The translations under genes were made by a program, and so were the position numbers. Shown one piece after another: positions 8,336 through 16,563 of a DNA stretch of 64,000 nt (positions within the stretch are counted from its first letter, which is position 1; every line of letters starts with the position of its first letter). The DNA comes from CAZOWW01 sp964583765 (lineage in GTDB: Bacteria; Actinomycetota; Actinomycetes; Actinomycetales; Kineosporiaceae), in contig CAZOWW010000002.1 of the NCBI GenBank assembly GCA_964583765.1, forward strand, positions 1 to 64,000. Direction: 5' to 3'. The notes below the pieces were generated by a model. The model was not told the origin of the DNA, ran no database searches, and saw only the letters and a list, made by a program, of their open reading frames with translations.

Positions 8336-9726
8336 GCGGGACGGCGGACGGCCCCCGGACCACTCCTTCCCGGCCGGAGCCGGGACCGCACGTCCCAGGA
8401 CCCCACACCTCAGGACCCCACGCCTCAGGAGACCTCGCCCGCACGACCGGCACGGGGACCGGCCACGCCGGCATCCGGACCCCGGGGCTGCCCACGTCGC
8501 GCCCACGGCCCGACGCCCCACCGCGCTCCCCGATCCCGCCGCAGGCGAGCCGGCCCACCAGCCCGCGGTCACCGATGGTCGCGGTGCGGAGCACCGCCAC
8601 GGACGATCAGCGCGTCGTCCAGGACCTCGTGACCGCCATCGCGGCACAGGACACCACCTGCGTGATCCTCGTCTTCGCCTCCGCCACCCACGACACCGCC
8701 CGGATCTCCGGTGCCCTGCGCGAACGCTGGCCCGAGGCAACCGTGCTGGGCTGCACCACCTCGGGTGAGTTCACCGAGTCCGGCACCGGGGTGGGCGGCG
8801 TCGTCGCGCTCGCCCTGTCCTCGTCGGTGATCGTGTCGGCCCGGGGTGAACTGGTCGACTTCAGCGGCACCGGCAACCCCGAGCTCACGACGAACAGCGT
8901 GCGTGGGGCCGTGCACCGGCTGCAGAACCGGGTGGGACGGCGGTTGTCCGAGCTCAATCCCGGCCGGTGGCTGGGCATGGTCTTCATCGACGGCCTGCAC
9001 GGCGAGGAGGAGGCGGTCAACCTCGAACTGGCGCGGCGCGCACCGTTCCTCTCGTTCGTGGGCGGGTCCGCGGGCGACGACCTGCGCTTCGGGCAGACCC
9101 GGGTCTTCTGCAACGGTGCCGAGGCCGACCACGGTGCGGCCCTGCTGCTCCTGGAACTCTCGGTGCCCTACGCCGTGCTCAAGTCCTGCAGTTTCGCCCC
9201 GACCGACACCGTGTTCACGGTGACCCGGGCGCATCCGGACTCCCGGACCGTCTTCGAGTTCAACCACCGGCCGGTGCTCGAGGCCTACGCCGAAGCAGTC
9301 GGCGTGGACGTGGACGACCTCGGTACCGACGTGTTCATGGAGCACCCGGTCGGCATCATGATCGACGGGGCGCCGTGGATCCGTAGCCCGCTCGGCGCGA
9401 CACCGGACGGCGGCCTCGGGTTCTACTGCCAACTCGCCGAGGGGACCCGCGTCCACCTGATGAGGCACACGGACCTGGTCGGAGACATGCGTACCGCCCT
9501 CGAGAAGGCATACCGCGACCTCGACGGCAAGGCCGGCGGCGCCGTGCTCTTCAACTGCATCCTGCGCAGGCTGGAGATGGACGCTCACCAGTTGCACGAC
9601 CCCTGGCTGCGGCTCCTCGCCGGGCAGCCGAGCGGAGGCTTCCACACCTACGGGGAGAGCTGGCTCGGGCACCTCAACCAGACCTGCGTGGGCGTGCTGT
9701 TCGGTGTCCCCGCGGATCCGGAGTGA
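8332..9726 (+). CDS. FIST-domain sensory protein
   Basis: 464 aa. After a Pro-rich N-terminal ~80 residues come FIST_N (about 95-280; TVLGCTTSGEFTE, FVGGSAGDDLRFG) and FIST_C (about 285-455; HPVGIM, GGAVLFNCILRR, GGFHTYGESW). FIST proteins are sensory modules; some (NosP) bind haem and sense nitric oxide and regulate a partner kinase or cyclic-di-GMP enzyme. The ATGA overlap with the cyclase gene strongly suggests partnership. An internal ATG at 8575 would remove the disordered N-terminus, but the coupled start is preferred. The haem ligand cannot be assigned from sequence alone. Confidence 0.9.
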   Translation: MSGTADGPRTTPSRPEPGPHVPGPHTSGPHASGDLARTTGTGTGHAGIRTPGLPTSRPRPDAPPRSPIPPQASRPTSPRSPMVAVRSTATDDQRVVQDLVTAIAAQDTTCVILVFASATHDTARISGALRERWPEATVLGCTTSGEFTESGTGVGGVVALALSSSVIVSARGELVDFSGTGNPELTTNSVRGAVHRLQNRVGRRLSELNPGRWLGMVFIDGLHGEEEAVNLELARRAPFLSFVGGSAGDDLRFGQTRVFCNGAEADHGAALLLLELSVPYAVLKSCSFAPTDTVFTVTRAHPDSRTVFEFNHRPVLEAYAEAVGVDVDDLGTDVFMEHPVGIMIDGAPWIRSPLGATPDGGLGFYCQLAEGTRVHLMRHTDLVGDMRTALEKAYRDLDGKAGGAVLFNCILRRLEMDAHQLHDPWLRLLAGQPSGGFHTYGESWLGHLNQTCVGVLFGVPADPE

Positions 9727-9820
9727 CGGCGGGGCACTGCGCGGTCGTCGCCGTCCCGGCCTGAGTTCCTCCGGTCGTCGGGGCCTCGGTCGTACTTCCC
9801 CTGGTCGTCGGGACCCCGGG

Positions 9821-11839
9821 TCAGCCCGTGGGCCCGGCCCCCCGACGACCGGACGACCGGGCCCGCGGGAAGTGCCGCCTGGGGCCGGGCCGGCGGACCG
9901 CCTCGGGCTCGAGGGCGCAGACGCGGTCCCGGCCACCTTCCTTGGCCTGGTAGAGCGCCTTGTCGGCGGTCTCCAGGAGCTGCCGGGGGTCGATCTCGGA
10001 GCGAGCGGATCCCACCGCCACCCCGGCGCTGACCGTGACCACGGGTGCCACCCACGACGTGGGGTGCGGGATCGCCGCCTCGGCGAGCAGGCGCCGCATC
10101 CGCTCGACGACGGCGAGCGCCGACTCCAGATCGCTGCCGGGCAGGACGAGGACGAACTCCTCGCCGCCGTAGCGACAGGCCAGGTCGTCCGGGCCGCCCA
10201 GCGACTGGGACAGACAGGACGCGACCACCTGGAGCGCCTCGTCCCCGGGCAGATGTCCCTGATGGTCGTTGAACTCCTTGAACAGATCGACGTCGACCAT
10301 GACCACGGCCAGGTCGCCGCCCTCCTCGATCGTCCGCCGGCATTGCTGGTCGAGATGCCGTTGCAGGACGGTCCGGTTCGCGAGCCGGGTGAGACTGTCG
10401 ATCATGGCGAGGCGTTCCAGTTCGCTGTTGGCCCGGCGCAGTTCGTCGGTCCGCCAGGCGACGATGCGCTCGAGGTTCTCCACGTGCTCCTTGAGTGCCC
10501 GGGTGCTGATCACCGCCTCCATGGTGCGGCACAGGTCGATCCGCAGGTGTTCGATCACCATTCCGGGACGCAGGTCGTGCTCCAGCAGCAGGTAGCCGAG
10601 CGAGCGTTCGATCGAGGTGATCGGCTGGTAGATCAACAACCCCGGATCCAGCTCCCCCCGCAGGGAATCCGGCAGCAGCCGGTGCACGGGGAACACCTCC
10701 TGGGGAACGGGGTACATCTGACCGTCCCGGTAGCTCAGGTGCAACCGGGCCCAGAGGACGCCGTCGCCCGGGGGCACGAGGTCCTGGGGTGCCTCGACGA
10801 ACTCGGCGAAGAAGCAGCGCCTGATCCCCAGCCGTTCCGGACGGCACTCGCCGAGCACCCGGCCCACGTCCTCGATGCTCGGGCAGCTGCTGAGGACCAC
10901 GCTCAGGCCTCGCTGAACGTCCCGCGAGGCGAGCTGCCGCTGGGCGCTCTCCGCCACCGCGGTGACCGCCTTCAACCGGGCGGCATCGCTCAGGGCCTGG
11001 CGATCGGTGGAGGTACGCACCACCAGCCGAGCGGGCACCAGGATCTCCTTCACCGCATCCTGCGCACCCGCGGCCTTGGCAACCAGCTGTTCGGCGGCGG
11101 CGACCCCCTGGGCGTACAGATCCGGGTCCACCGTGGTCAGACCGGGCCAGTTGAGCTCGGCCGCCCGATCGTTGTCGAATCCGGTCAGCAGCACATCCTC
11201 GGGCACCCGCAGGCCCTCATCGGTCAGCGCCTGCAGCGCGCCCAGGGCGGACAGGTCGTTGCACGCCACCACGGCGTCCATGTCCCGCCTGCGCTGCAAC
11301 AGGGCGTGGAGCTCGCGATAGGTGCTCTCGTGCCAGAACGCGCCGTCGACGACCAGTTCCTCGTCGACGGGAATGCCCCGGACGGCCAGTTCCTCGCGGA
11401 ACACCCGCTCCCGGGCCATCGCGTCCGGCTGGTGCGCGGTGCCGCGGACGAGCACGGGGCGTCGGATGCCCTGCTCGTCCAGCAGATGCCGCATCACGGA
11501 CCGCATGCCGGTGACGTCGTCCCCACGAATGCAGGTCACCCCGGAGGCGCTCATGCCGAGGCGGATCACCGGTACCCCGAGGTCGGCCAGGATGCCGGCG
11601 AGTTCCTCCTCCTCGCCCGGAGTGGTGCAGGGCGTGGCGATCACCCCGTAGGGGTCCACGTGACGCACGAGCGCCGAGACGGCGGACACCAGACCCCGTC
11701 CGGTGAGGTTGAAGGAGTTCACGACCAGGGCGAGCCCGTGTGCCGTGAGAACCGACTTCGCTCCGGAGACCAGGCGCTGCTGGTACTCGTCCAGCCCGGT
11801 GACGACCACGAGGGCGACCCGCGGGGGTGCCTCTGTCAT
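9821..11839 (-). CDS. LacI/PBP1-type ligand sensor fused to GGDEF cyclase
   Basis: 672 aa. Residues 1 to ~290 are a periplasmic-binding-protein-like domain of the LacI/GalR sensor type (VALVVVTGLDEYQQRLVSGA, AVVACNDLSALGALQAL, VLLTGFDNDRAAEL) without a DNA-binding helix-turn-helix and without a signal peptide, so it is cytoplasmic. A middle region and a coiled coil (ENLERIVAWRTDELRRA) lead to a GGDEF domain with GGEEF at ~558-562. The I-site Arg is replaced by Gly (GPDD), so product inhibition is probably lost. ATG at 11839 follows CAGGTGGCG; upstream frame runs into tRNA-Ser and is not coding. The ligand may be a sugar or nucleoside. Confidence 0.88.
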   Translation of the reverse strand: MTEAPPRVALVVVTGLDEYQQRLVSGAKSVLTAHGLALVVNSFNLTGRGLVSAVSALVRHVDPYGVIATPCTTPGEEEELAGILADLGVPVIRLGMSASGVTCIRGDDVTGMRSVMRHLLDEQGIRRPVLVRGTAHQPDAMARERVFREELAVRGIPVDEELVVDGAFWHESTYRELHALLQRRRDMDAVVACNDLSALGALQALTDEGLRVPEDVLLTGFDNDRAAELNWPGLTTVDPDLYAQGVAAAEQLVAKAAGAQDAVKEILVPARLVVRTSTDRQALSDAARLKAVTAVAESAQRQLASRDVQRGLSVVLSSCPSIEDVGRVLGECRPERLGIRRCFFAEFVEAPQDLVPPGDGVLWARLHLSYRDGQMYPVPQEVFPVHRLLPDSLRGELDPGLLIYQPITSIERSLGYLLLEHDLRPGMVIEHLRIDLCRTMEAVISTRALKEHVENLERIVAWRTDELRRANSELERLAMIDSLTRLANRTVLQRHLDQQCRRTIEEGGDLAVVMVDVDLFKEFNDHQGHLPGDEALQVVASCLSQSLGGPDDLACRYGGEEFVLVLPGSDLESALAVVERMRRLLAEAAIPHPTSWVAPVVTVSAGVAVGSARSEIDPRQLLETADKALYQAKEGGRDRVCALEPEAVRRPGPRRHFPRARSSGRRGAGPTG

Positions 11840-11953
11840 CGCCACCTGCCCGCTGTCGCCGCCGAGACCGGTCCGTGCCGATCCCACCCCCAGGGCACGG
11901 CGGTGGGCGCCGCCCGGCGAGACGCCCCATGCGCCTTTGCCGACACTCAGGGT

Positions 11954-11980
11954 TTCGACCGTTGTCACGTCCCACTTGAG
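11954..11980 (-). promoter_or_regulatory. Candidate sigma-28-type promoter of LacI-sensor/GGDEF gene
   Basis: On the minus strand: CTCAAG, 15-bp spacer, GTCGAAAC, one mismatch to GCCGAA. About 115 bp upstream of the start codon. Confidence 0.5.
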
Positions 11981-12096
11981 CGAACCGTGCTCGAGACGGT
12001 CCCGCAGGTCAGGCGGGCCATCACCGGTCCACCGGCATCGCTGCGGTCCGATCGCGGCAGGGCACCCGTCCCGGACCACTGCAGCACGAGAACGAC

Positions 12097-12127
12097 GATG
12101 CCCGGCACTCGTGGAGTGCCGGGCATC
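12097..12127 (-). terminator. Terminator downstream of tRNA-Ser
   Basis: A 13-bp perfect stem (GATGCCCGGCACT and its complement) with a 5-nt loop, 13 bp after the tRNA 3' end on the minus strand. Confidence 0.85.
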
Positions 12128-12140
12128 GGAAGGCCGGGAG

Positions 12141-12227
12141 CGGTGGCGCAGGGATTCGAACCCTGGGAGGGCTTGCGCCCTCACGCGCTTTCGAGGCGCG
12201 CTCCTTAGGCCGCTCGGACACGCCACC
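12141..12227 (-). tRNA. tRNA-Ser (anticodon CGA)
   Basis: 87-nt class II tRNA on the minus strand. The acceptor stem GGTGGCG pairs with CGCCACC, followed by discriminator G. The anticodon stem CGCGC/GCGCG encloses loop CTCGAAA, giving anticodon CGA, which reads UCG. A long variable arm (GGGCGCAAGCCC type) and the T-loop GGTTCGAATCC are present. CCA is not encoded. Confidence 0.95.
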
Positions 12228-12358
12228 GTCGAGCATCGTAGCGAACCCCTGGCCCGGATCGCGAAGGGGTTGCCCCGCTCAGCTCATTCGGATCGCCGCA
12301 TGTCGGGCCGGTTCAGGTCGCTGCGCGTCGGGCCCGTTCGGGTCGCTGCGCGTGGAGC

Positions 12359-12820
12359 TCAATCCGGTCGCTGCGCGTCGAAGAAGGTCCGCAGGAGCTC
12401 GGCGCACTCCTGCTCCCGTACCTCGGTGACCACCTCGACCCGGTGATTCAGCCGGCGGTCCCGCACGACGTCCCGCAGCGAGCCGACCGCCCCCGCCTTC
12501 GGGTCCCAGGCCCCGATCACCAGCCTCGCCAACCGCGCCAGCACGGCGGCCCCCGCGCACATGGTGCAGGGCTCCAGGGTGACCACCAGGGTGCAGCCGT
12601 CCAGCCGCCAGGAACCCAGAGCAGCGCCCGCCGCCCGCAGGGCCAGTACCTCGGCGTGGGCGGTCGGATCGTGGGCCGACTCGCGCGCGTTGCCGGCAGC
12701 GGCCAACAGCGCGCCGTCCGGGCCGAGGACCACCGCCCCGACGGGCACGTCCCCGGTCGTCCCGACGCGTCGCGCCTCCTGCAGGGCCGCGGCCATGGCG
12801 GCGAGATCCGCCGCGGACAC
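12359..12820 (-). CDS. tadA: tRNA adenosine deaminase (A34 to I34)
   Basis: 153-aa zinc deaminase that converts wobble adenosine to inosine in tRNA-Arg(ACG), an essential reaction. The active-site signature is intact: HAE (zinc His and proton-shuttle Glu) and PCTMC with two zinc Cys. VPVGAVV and N-terminal sequence match the family, and the length is typical. It lies 8 bp after the stop of the gene for its usual actinobacterial partner on the same strand, forming a two-gene operon. CMP/dCMP deaminases share the fold, but this combination of motif and neighbour is that of TadA. Confidence 0.95.
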   Translation of the reverse strand: MSAADLAAMAAALQEARRVGTTGDVPVGAVVLGPDGALLAAAGNARESAHDPTAHAEVLALRAAGAALGSWRLDGCTLVVTLEPCTMCAGAAVLARLARLVIGAWDPKAGAVGSLRDVVRDRRLNHRVEVVTEVREQECAELLRTFFDAQRPD

Positions 12821-12828
12821 GGGCAGGG

Positions 12829-13347
12829 TCAGCGCAGTACCTCGAGCAGCTCGCCGAATCCGGCGAGCGTTCCGACCTCACCGAGCACCGCCGCGGGGTC
12901 GTCCCCGGTGTCCTCGACGAGCCCACGCAACACCTTGGCCGGGACACCGAGATCGTCCAGCAGGTCGAGGTCCCCGGCCCAGGCCGCGGCGCCCGGCTCG
13001 TCCTCGGGTTCCTCGTCGTCCTCACGACCGGAGTTGCCCGGGCCGGACTCGCCGTCCTCGTCACTGTCGGCGGCCCCCGAGAAGACCGCCCCGAACGGGC
13101 TGTGCGTCACCGCCGCCAGATCAGAGACGAAGAGCCTCGGCTCGTCGTCCCCGTCGACCCGCACGATCGCGAACCACTCGTCCTCGTGCTCGACGACCGC
13201 GAGCACGGGCTCCTCATTGAGCGACGCGGCACGCAGCGCGTCGACCAACTCGTCGAGGGTCTCGTGGTCGTCCACCTCGACGTCGCGCGCCTTCCAGTGC
13301 GCCCCGGTCCGCGCCACCACCGCCGTGAAATAGGCCACGAGGGACAT
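12829..13347 (-). CDS. tRNA adenosine deaminase-associated protein
   Basis: 172 aa, acidic. It belongs to the conserved actinobacterial family encoded next to tadA: MSLVAYFTAVVAR at the N-terminus, EDEWFAIVRVDGDDEPRLFVSD in the middle, an Asp/Glu/Gly-rich linker, and a C-terminal helical part (LDLLDDLGVPAKVLRGL). The start at 13347 was chosen because the family-like sequence begins there; the longer upstream frame overlaps upp and is not coding. The biochemical role is not established. It is divergent from upp with ~60 bp between starts. Confidence 0.85.
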   Translation of the reverse strand: MSLVAYFTAVVARTGAHWKARDVEVDDHETLDELVDALRAASLNEEPVLAVVEHEDEWFAIVRVDGDDEPRLFVSDLAAVTHSPFGAVFSGAADSDEDGESGPGNSGREDDEEPEDEPGAAAWAGDLDLLDDLGVPAKVLRGLVEDTGDDPAAVLGEVGTLAGFGELLEVLR

Positions 13348-13410
13348 CGTGACATCCGAGGTGCCTCCGTGGCGACCATCCGGACCCGATCGGCCGGTAG
13401 GTTGCAGGAC

Positions 13411-14046
13411 ATGCGCGTACATGTCGTGGACCATCCGCTGGTCGCGCACAAGCTCACGGTGCTCCGGGACCGGGACACGGACTCCCCCACCTTCCGGCGT
13501 CTCACCGACGAGCTGGTCACCCTGCTGGCCTACGAGGCGACCCGGGACGTGCGGGTCGAGCCGCACCCGGTCACCACCCCCGTCGCTCCCGCGGTCGGTA
13601 CCCGGCTCAGCGCGCCCCGGCCGTTGGTGGTGCCGATCCTGCGGGCCGGCCTGGGGATGCTCGACGGCATGACCCGGTTGATCCCCACGGCCGAGGTCGG
13701 CTTCCTGGGACTGATCCGGGACGAGAACACCCTGCGGGCCACCACCTACGCGGACCGGCTGCCCGAGGACGTCACCGGCCGCCAGGTGATCCTCCTCGAT
13801 CCCATGCTGGCCACGGGCGGCACGCTGATCACCGCGATCCGGCTGCTGGTCGCTCGGGGCGCGCGGGATGTCACCGCGATCTGCCTCCTGGCCGCACCCG
13901 AGGGTCTGGCCGCGCTCCGGGCAGCGTTCGGCGAGGAGGCGCCGGTGACGGTCGTGGCCGCGGGACTGGACGAGCGCCTCGACGAGCGGGGGTACATCGT
14001 GCCGGGCCTCGGTGACGCCGGAGACCGCCTCTACGGAGTCGCCTGA
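13411..14046 (+). CDS. upp: Uracil phosphoribosyltransferase
   Basis: 211-aa salvage enzyme converting uracil and PRPP to UMP. The PRPP loop is seen in LLDPMLATGGT, and the uracil-binding C-terminal GYIVPGLGDAGDRLYG is intact, as are PLVVPILRAGLGML and FLGLIRDE. The ATG at 13411 matches the family N-terminus (MRVHVVDHPLVAHKLT); AGG lies a few bases upstream. Length is normal. It is divergent from the tadA operon, an arrangement also seen in other actinobacteria. Confidence 0.97.
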   Translation: MRVHVVDHPLVAHKLTVLRDRDTDSPTFRRLTDELVTLLAYEATRDVRVEPHPVTTPVAPAVGTRLSAPRPLVVPILRAGLGMLDGMTRLIPTAEVGFLGLIRDENTLRATTYADRLPEDVTGRQVILLDPMLATGGTLITAIRLLVARGARDVTAICLLAAPEGLAALRAAFGEEAPVTVVAAGLDERLDERGYIVPGLGDAGDRLYGVA

Positions 14047-14452
14047 CCCCCCTGCGACGGCGCCGTTCACCCGCCGCGCGGAACGGTCCGGCCACGGGGA
14101 GGAACCGGCCGGCCCGCCCTCGCCCGCACCGCTGCCCGACTGCTTGACCGGTCGATCCAGGTCGGGGGACGATGCCCCTTGTCGAGCCTTCTGGGCCGAC
14201 TTACGTCCCGTGGTGGGAATAATCACAAATTGGACGAAGTGGGCGAGGCCTCTTGCCCCTCGGGCGCATTGCGTTATCTTGGGATGACATCACGTAGTGA
14301 AAGCTGATGTGTGACGCGCCGACACTCGCGCATTCCCACCCTCTTCCCGCACCATGGGACATGCTGGGCCGGGGGACGTCGAGTGGCGTGATCCGCGTCC
14401 GCTCCCTACAGACGTCAGTTCCTGTCCACACGAGTAGCGCCGGGAGAGGACG
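14047..14452. other. Intergenic region with AT-rich island
   Basis: No gene. At 14215-14315 lies a clearly AT-richer island with a TTATCT element, an imperfect inverted repeat GACATCA-N12-TGATGTG and a CACGTAGTG palindrome. This is the probable promoter/regulator region of the small membrane protein gene at 14453. I cannot name the regulator. Confidence 0.5.
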
Positions 14453-14626
14453 ATGCTCACAACCAAGCCCCGCCGGGCCATAGCCCTGATCTTGGTGATC
14501 TTCGCCGTGTACGCGGTGATCAAGAATCCCTCCGGGGCTGCGGGCAGCGTCCACGACGCCCTCGACTGGGTCTGGAACGCCATCAACAAGGTCGGCGACT
14601 TCTTCGACGCGCTCATGAAGAAGTAG
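14453..14626 (+). CDS. Small single-pass membrane protein, 57 aa
   Basis: 57-aa protein starting MLTTKPRRAIALILVIFAVY. Basic residues precede a hydrophobic helix at ~9-23, followed by a predicted amphipathic helix (DALDWVWNAINKVGDFFDAL) and a KK C-terminus. The ribosome site GGGAGAGGA is strong and directly upstream. It resembles short actinobacterial proteins encoded before a PH-domain membrane protein, as here (86 bp downstream), so they probably share an operon. Function is unknown; the amphipathic helix suggests membrane or protein-complex association. Confidence 0.8.
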   Translation: MLTTKPRRAIALILVIFAVYAVIKNPSGAAGSVHDALDWVWNAINKVGDFFDALMKK

Positions 14627-14712
14627 CACCGGACTCGCACCGGCGCACCGCGCGGACCACCCGCACTCGGAACAGACCACCCGCACTCGGACCGGAACGG
14701 AGGTGACCCCCG

Positions 14713-15309
14713 ATGACCAACAAGGTGGAGTACACGTACCGCCGGGAACTGGCCCGTTACATGGTCGCCGACGAGAAGATCATGTTCGCGCAGCGGGAGC
14801 ACTGGGTGGCCGTGGCCGCATTCACCACGGCCATGGCCCTCGGGTGGGGCATCGCCGGGTTGCTCCTGATCGGATACCTCGCGGGTGGCTCGAATGCGCT
14901 GCTCCTGGTGGCCGCGCTCTTCTTCGCCGGCGGCACCTGGGGCTGGTGGAGGTGGTTCGACTGGCGGCGCAACATCTTCATCGCCACGAACAAGCGTCTA
15001 CTGCGCACCTACGGCGTGATCACCCGCAAGGTCGCGATGATGCCGCTGGGCAAGGTCACCGACATGAACTACCAGCGCAGCCCCATCGCGATGGTTCTCG
15101 GCTACGGCACGTTCCGGGTCGAGTCCGCCGGGCAGGTGCAGGCGCTGGAGACGATCCGGTGGGTCCGTGACCCCGACCATACCTACCGCCAGTTGATCGC
15201 GGAGATCTTCGCTCCCGCGGCACGCAGGGCCACCGATGTCCGGCCGCCTCCGGGCAGCGGGTCGCGACTGCCGGTCGTCGAACCCGACGACGTGTGGTGG
15301 CGACGCTAG
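14713..15309 (+). CDS. PH-domain (YdbS/bPH2-like) membrane protein
   Basis: 198 aa. Two membrane helices at about 33-55 and 60-80 (VAAFTTAMALGWGIAGLLLIGY and the following LLLVAALFFAG) are followed by a bacterial PH domain (RRNIFIATNKRLLRTYGVITRK, VTDMNYQRSP, GYGTFRVESAG), as in the DUF304/YdbS family. A Pro-rich tail ends in DDVWWRR. The ATG follows GGAGGTGACCCCCG. Likely role: an envelope scaffold, function not known. It is transcribed with the 57-aa protein and ends at a strong terminator. Confidence 0.85.
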   Translation: MTNKVEYTYRRELARYMVADEKIMFAQREHWVAVAAFTTAMALGWGIAGLLLIGYLAGGSNALLLVAALFFAGGTWGWWRWFDWRRNIFIATNKRLLRTYGVITRKVAMMPLGKVTDMNYQRSPIAMVLGYGTFRVESAGQVQALETIRWVRDPDHTYRQLIAEIFAPAARRATDVRPPPGSGSRLPVVEPDDVWWRR

Positions 15310-15317
15310 AACGCCAG

Positions 15318-15354
15318 GGCGGCGAGGTCCCGACCTCGCCGCCTTCGCCTTTTT
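15318..15354. terminator. Intrinsic terminator between convergent genes
   Basis: A 12-bp stem (GGCGGCGAGGTC/GACCTCGCCGCC) with a tight loop, followed on the plus strand by a CTTTTTG tract, 8 bp after the PH-protein stop. It serves the PH operon and may also work for the convergent lacI-type gene. Confidence 0.9.
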
Positions 15355-15377
15355 GTCGGTGCACCCGCCACGCACCG

Positions 15378-16418
15378 TCAGGCGCTGGCGCGGCGGACGA
15401 GCTCGGTGGGCACGATCACGCGGGACTGGTCGAGGGTCTCCCCCGCTATCCGCTGCATGAGCATCTGCACCATGAGCCGGCTCATCTCCTCCACCGGCTG
15501 GCGCACCGTGGTCAACGGAGGATCGGCGAGCTGGGCCGCCGGCGCGTCGTCGAAACCCACCACGGCCACGTCCTGCGGTACGCGCCGCCCGGCATGCCGG
15601 AGAGCACGCAGTGCCCCCAACGCCATCGGATCGGAGGCCGCGAACACCCCCGTGACCCCCGGCAGCCGCTGGAGCAGCCGGCCCATCGCGCGGTAGCCCG
15701 AGACCTCCGTGAAGTCCCCGTGCTCGACCGTCCCCGGCGGTTCGGGCAGTCCCGCATCCCGGAGCGCGTCCCGCCACCCCAGCAGGCGGTCGCGGCCCAC
15801 GGGCATGTCGACAGGGCCGGCGATCGTGGCCAGACAGGTGCGCCGCCGGGACAACAGGTAACCCGTGCCGAGCCTCGCCCCGCCCCGGTTGTCGGCGTCC
15901 ACCCAACAGCGGGTGGCATCACCCCGTCCGGCGAGCACGACCGGGATCCCTGCGGACTCCAGTGCCGTCGGCAGCTCGTCGTCGTCATGGTGGGAGATCA
16001 GCAGGACGCCGTCCAGGTGCCGGCCGGACGCGAACCGGACCATCTTGTCCTTGCCGTGCTCGTCGGAGTGCTGGGTCAGCGCCAGCACCAGCTGGGTTCC
16101 GGTCTCGGCCAGCTCCGCATGCACCCCGCGCACGATCGCCGCGAAGAAGGGGTCGCTGAAGAGCAGTTCGTGCGTCTCCGAGATGACCAGTCCGACCGAC
16201 TCACTCCGTCCCAGCACCAGGGACCGGGCCGCCAGATTGGGCCGGTAGCCCAGGGTCGAGGCAGCCGCGAGCACGGCGTCCATCGCCCGAGGACTCACGT
16301 TCCGCCCGCCGTTGAGCGCCCTGCTGGCGGTGCCGCGGGACACACCCGCGGCCCGCGCCACCATCTCCAGGGTCGGGCGGGACCCGGACGACGAGCGGAC
16401 GACCGGTACACCGTCCAC
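15378..16418 (-). CDS. LacI-family repressor, CebR-like
   Basis: 346 aa. N-terminal helix-turn-helix (PTLEMVARAAGVSRGTASRALNG) and hinge (GYRPNLAARSLVLGRS), then a sugar-binding sensor domain (VGLVISE, FAASDPMALGALRAL, VAVVGFDD, PLTTVRQP). GTG at 16418 is chosen because GGGAGGG lies eight bases before it; the upstream Arg/Gly-rich frame is not family-like. It is encoded downstream of the GH1 beta-glucosidase on the same strand and next to a divergent CUT1 transporter whose promoter carries a perfect CebR-type operator. It is therefore very probably the local regulator, released by cellobiose or a related disaccharide. The inducer is inferred. Confidence 0.88.
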   Translation of the reverse strand: MDGVPVVRSSSGSRPTLEMVARAAGVSRGTASRALNGGRNVSPRAMDAVLAAASTLGYRPNLAARSLVLGRSESVGLVISETHELLFSDPFFAAIVRGVHAELAETGTQLVLALTQHSDEHGKDKMVRFASGRHLDGVLLISHHDDDELPTALESAGIPVVLAGRGDATRCWVDADNRGGARLGTGYLLSRRRTCLATIAGPVDMPVGRDRLLGWRDALRDAGLPEPPGTVEHGDFTEVSGYRAMGRLLQRLPGVTGVFAASDPMALGALRALRHAGRRVPQDVAVVGFDDAPAAQLADPPLTTVRQPVEEMSRLMVQMLMQRIAGETLDQSRVIVPTELVRRASA

Positions 16419-16563
16419 GGCACTTGCCCTCCCGCCACGGTCGTGGCACGCCCCAGGCCCGCCTGCCCTGGAGCACCGGCGTCGGCGGGGTCCGGACGGG
16501 CCTGGTTGCACCGCTCGCACGGCCCACGGATGGTGGAGGCTACTCCGGACCCGCCGCGCGCCC

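Noticed and set aside
9704..12208. An 834-codon open frame on the plus strand opposite the LacI-sensor/GGDEF gene
   Set aside because: It is the antisense shadow of a gene with clear domains. Such shadows are expected at this GC content; the same applies to long frames opposite the GGDEF-EAL gene, the helicase, hemY and the CE7/SMP-30 genes.
11840..12226. The N-terminal extension of the LacI-sensor/GGDEF gene
   Set aside because: It runs through the tRNA-Ser gene and its terminator; ATG at 11839 has a ribosome site and starts the domain.
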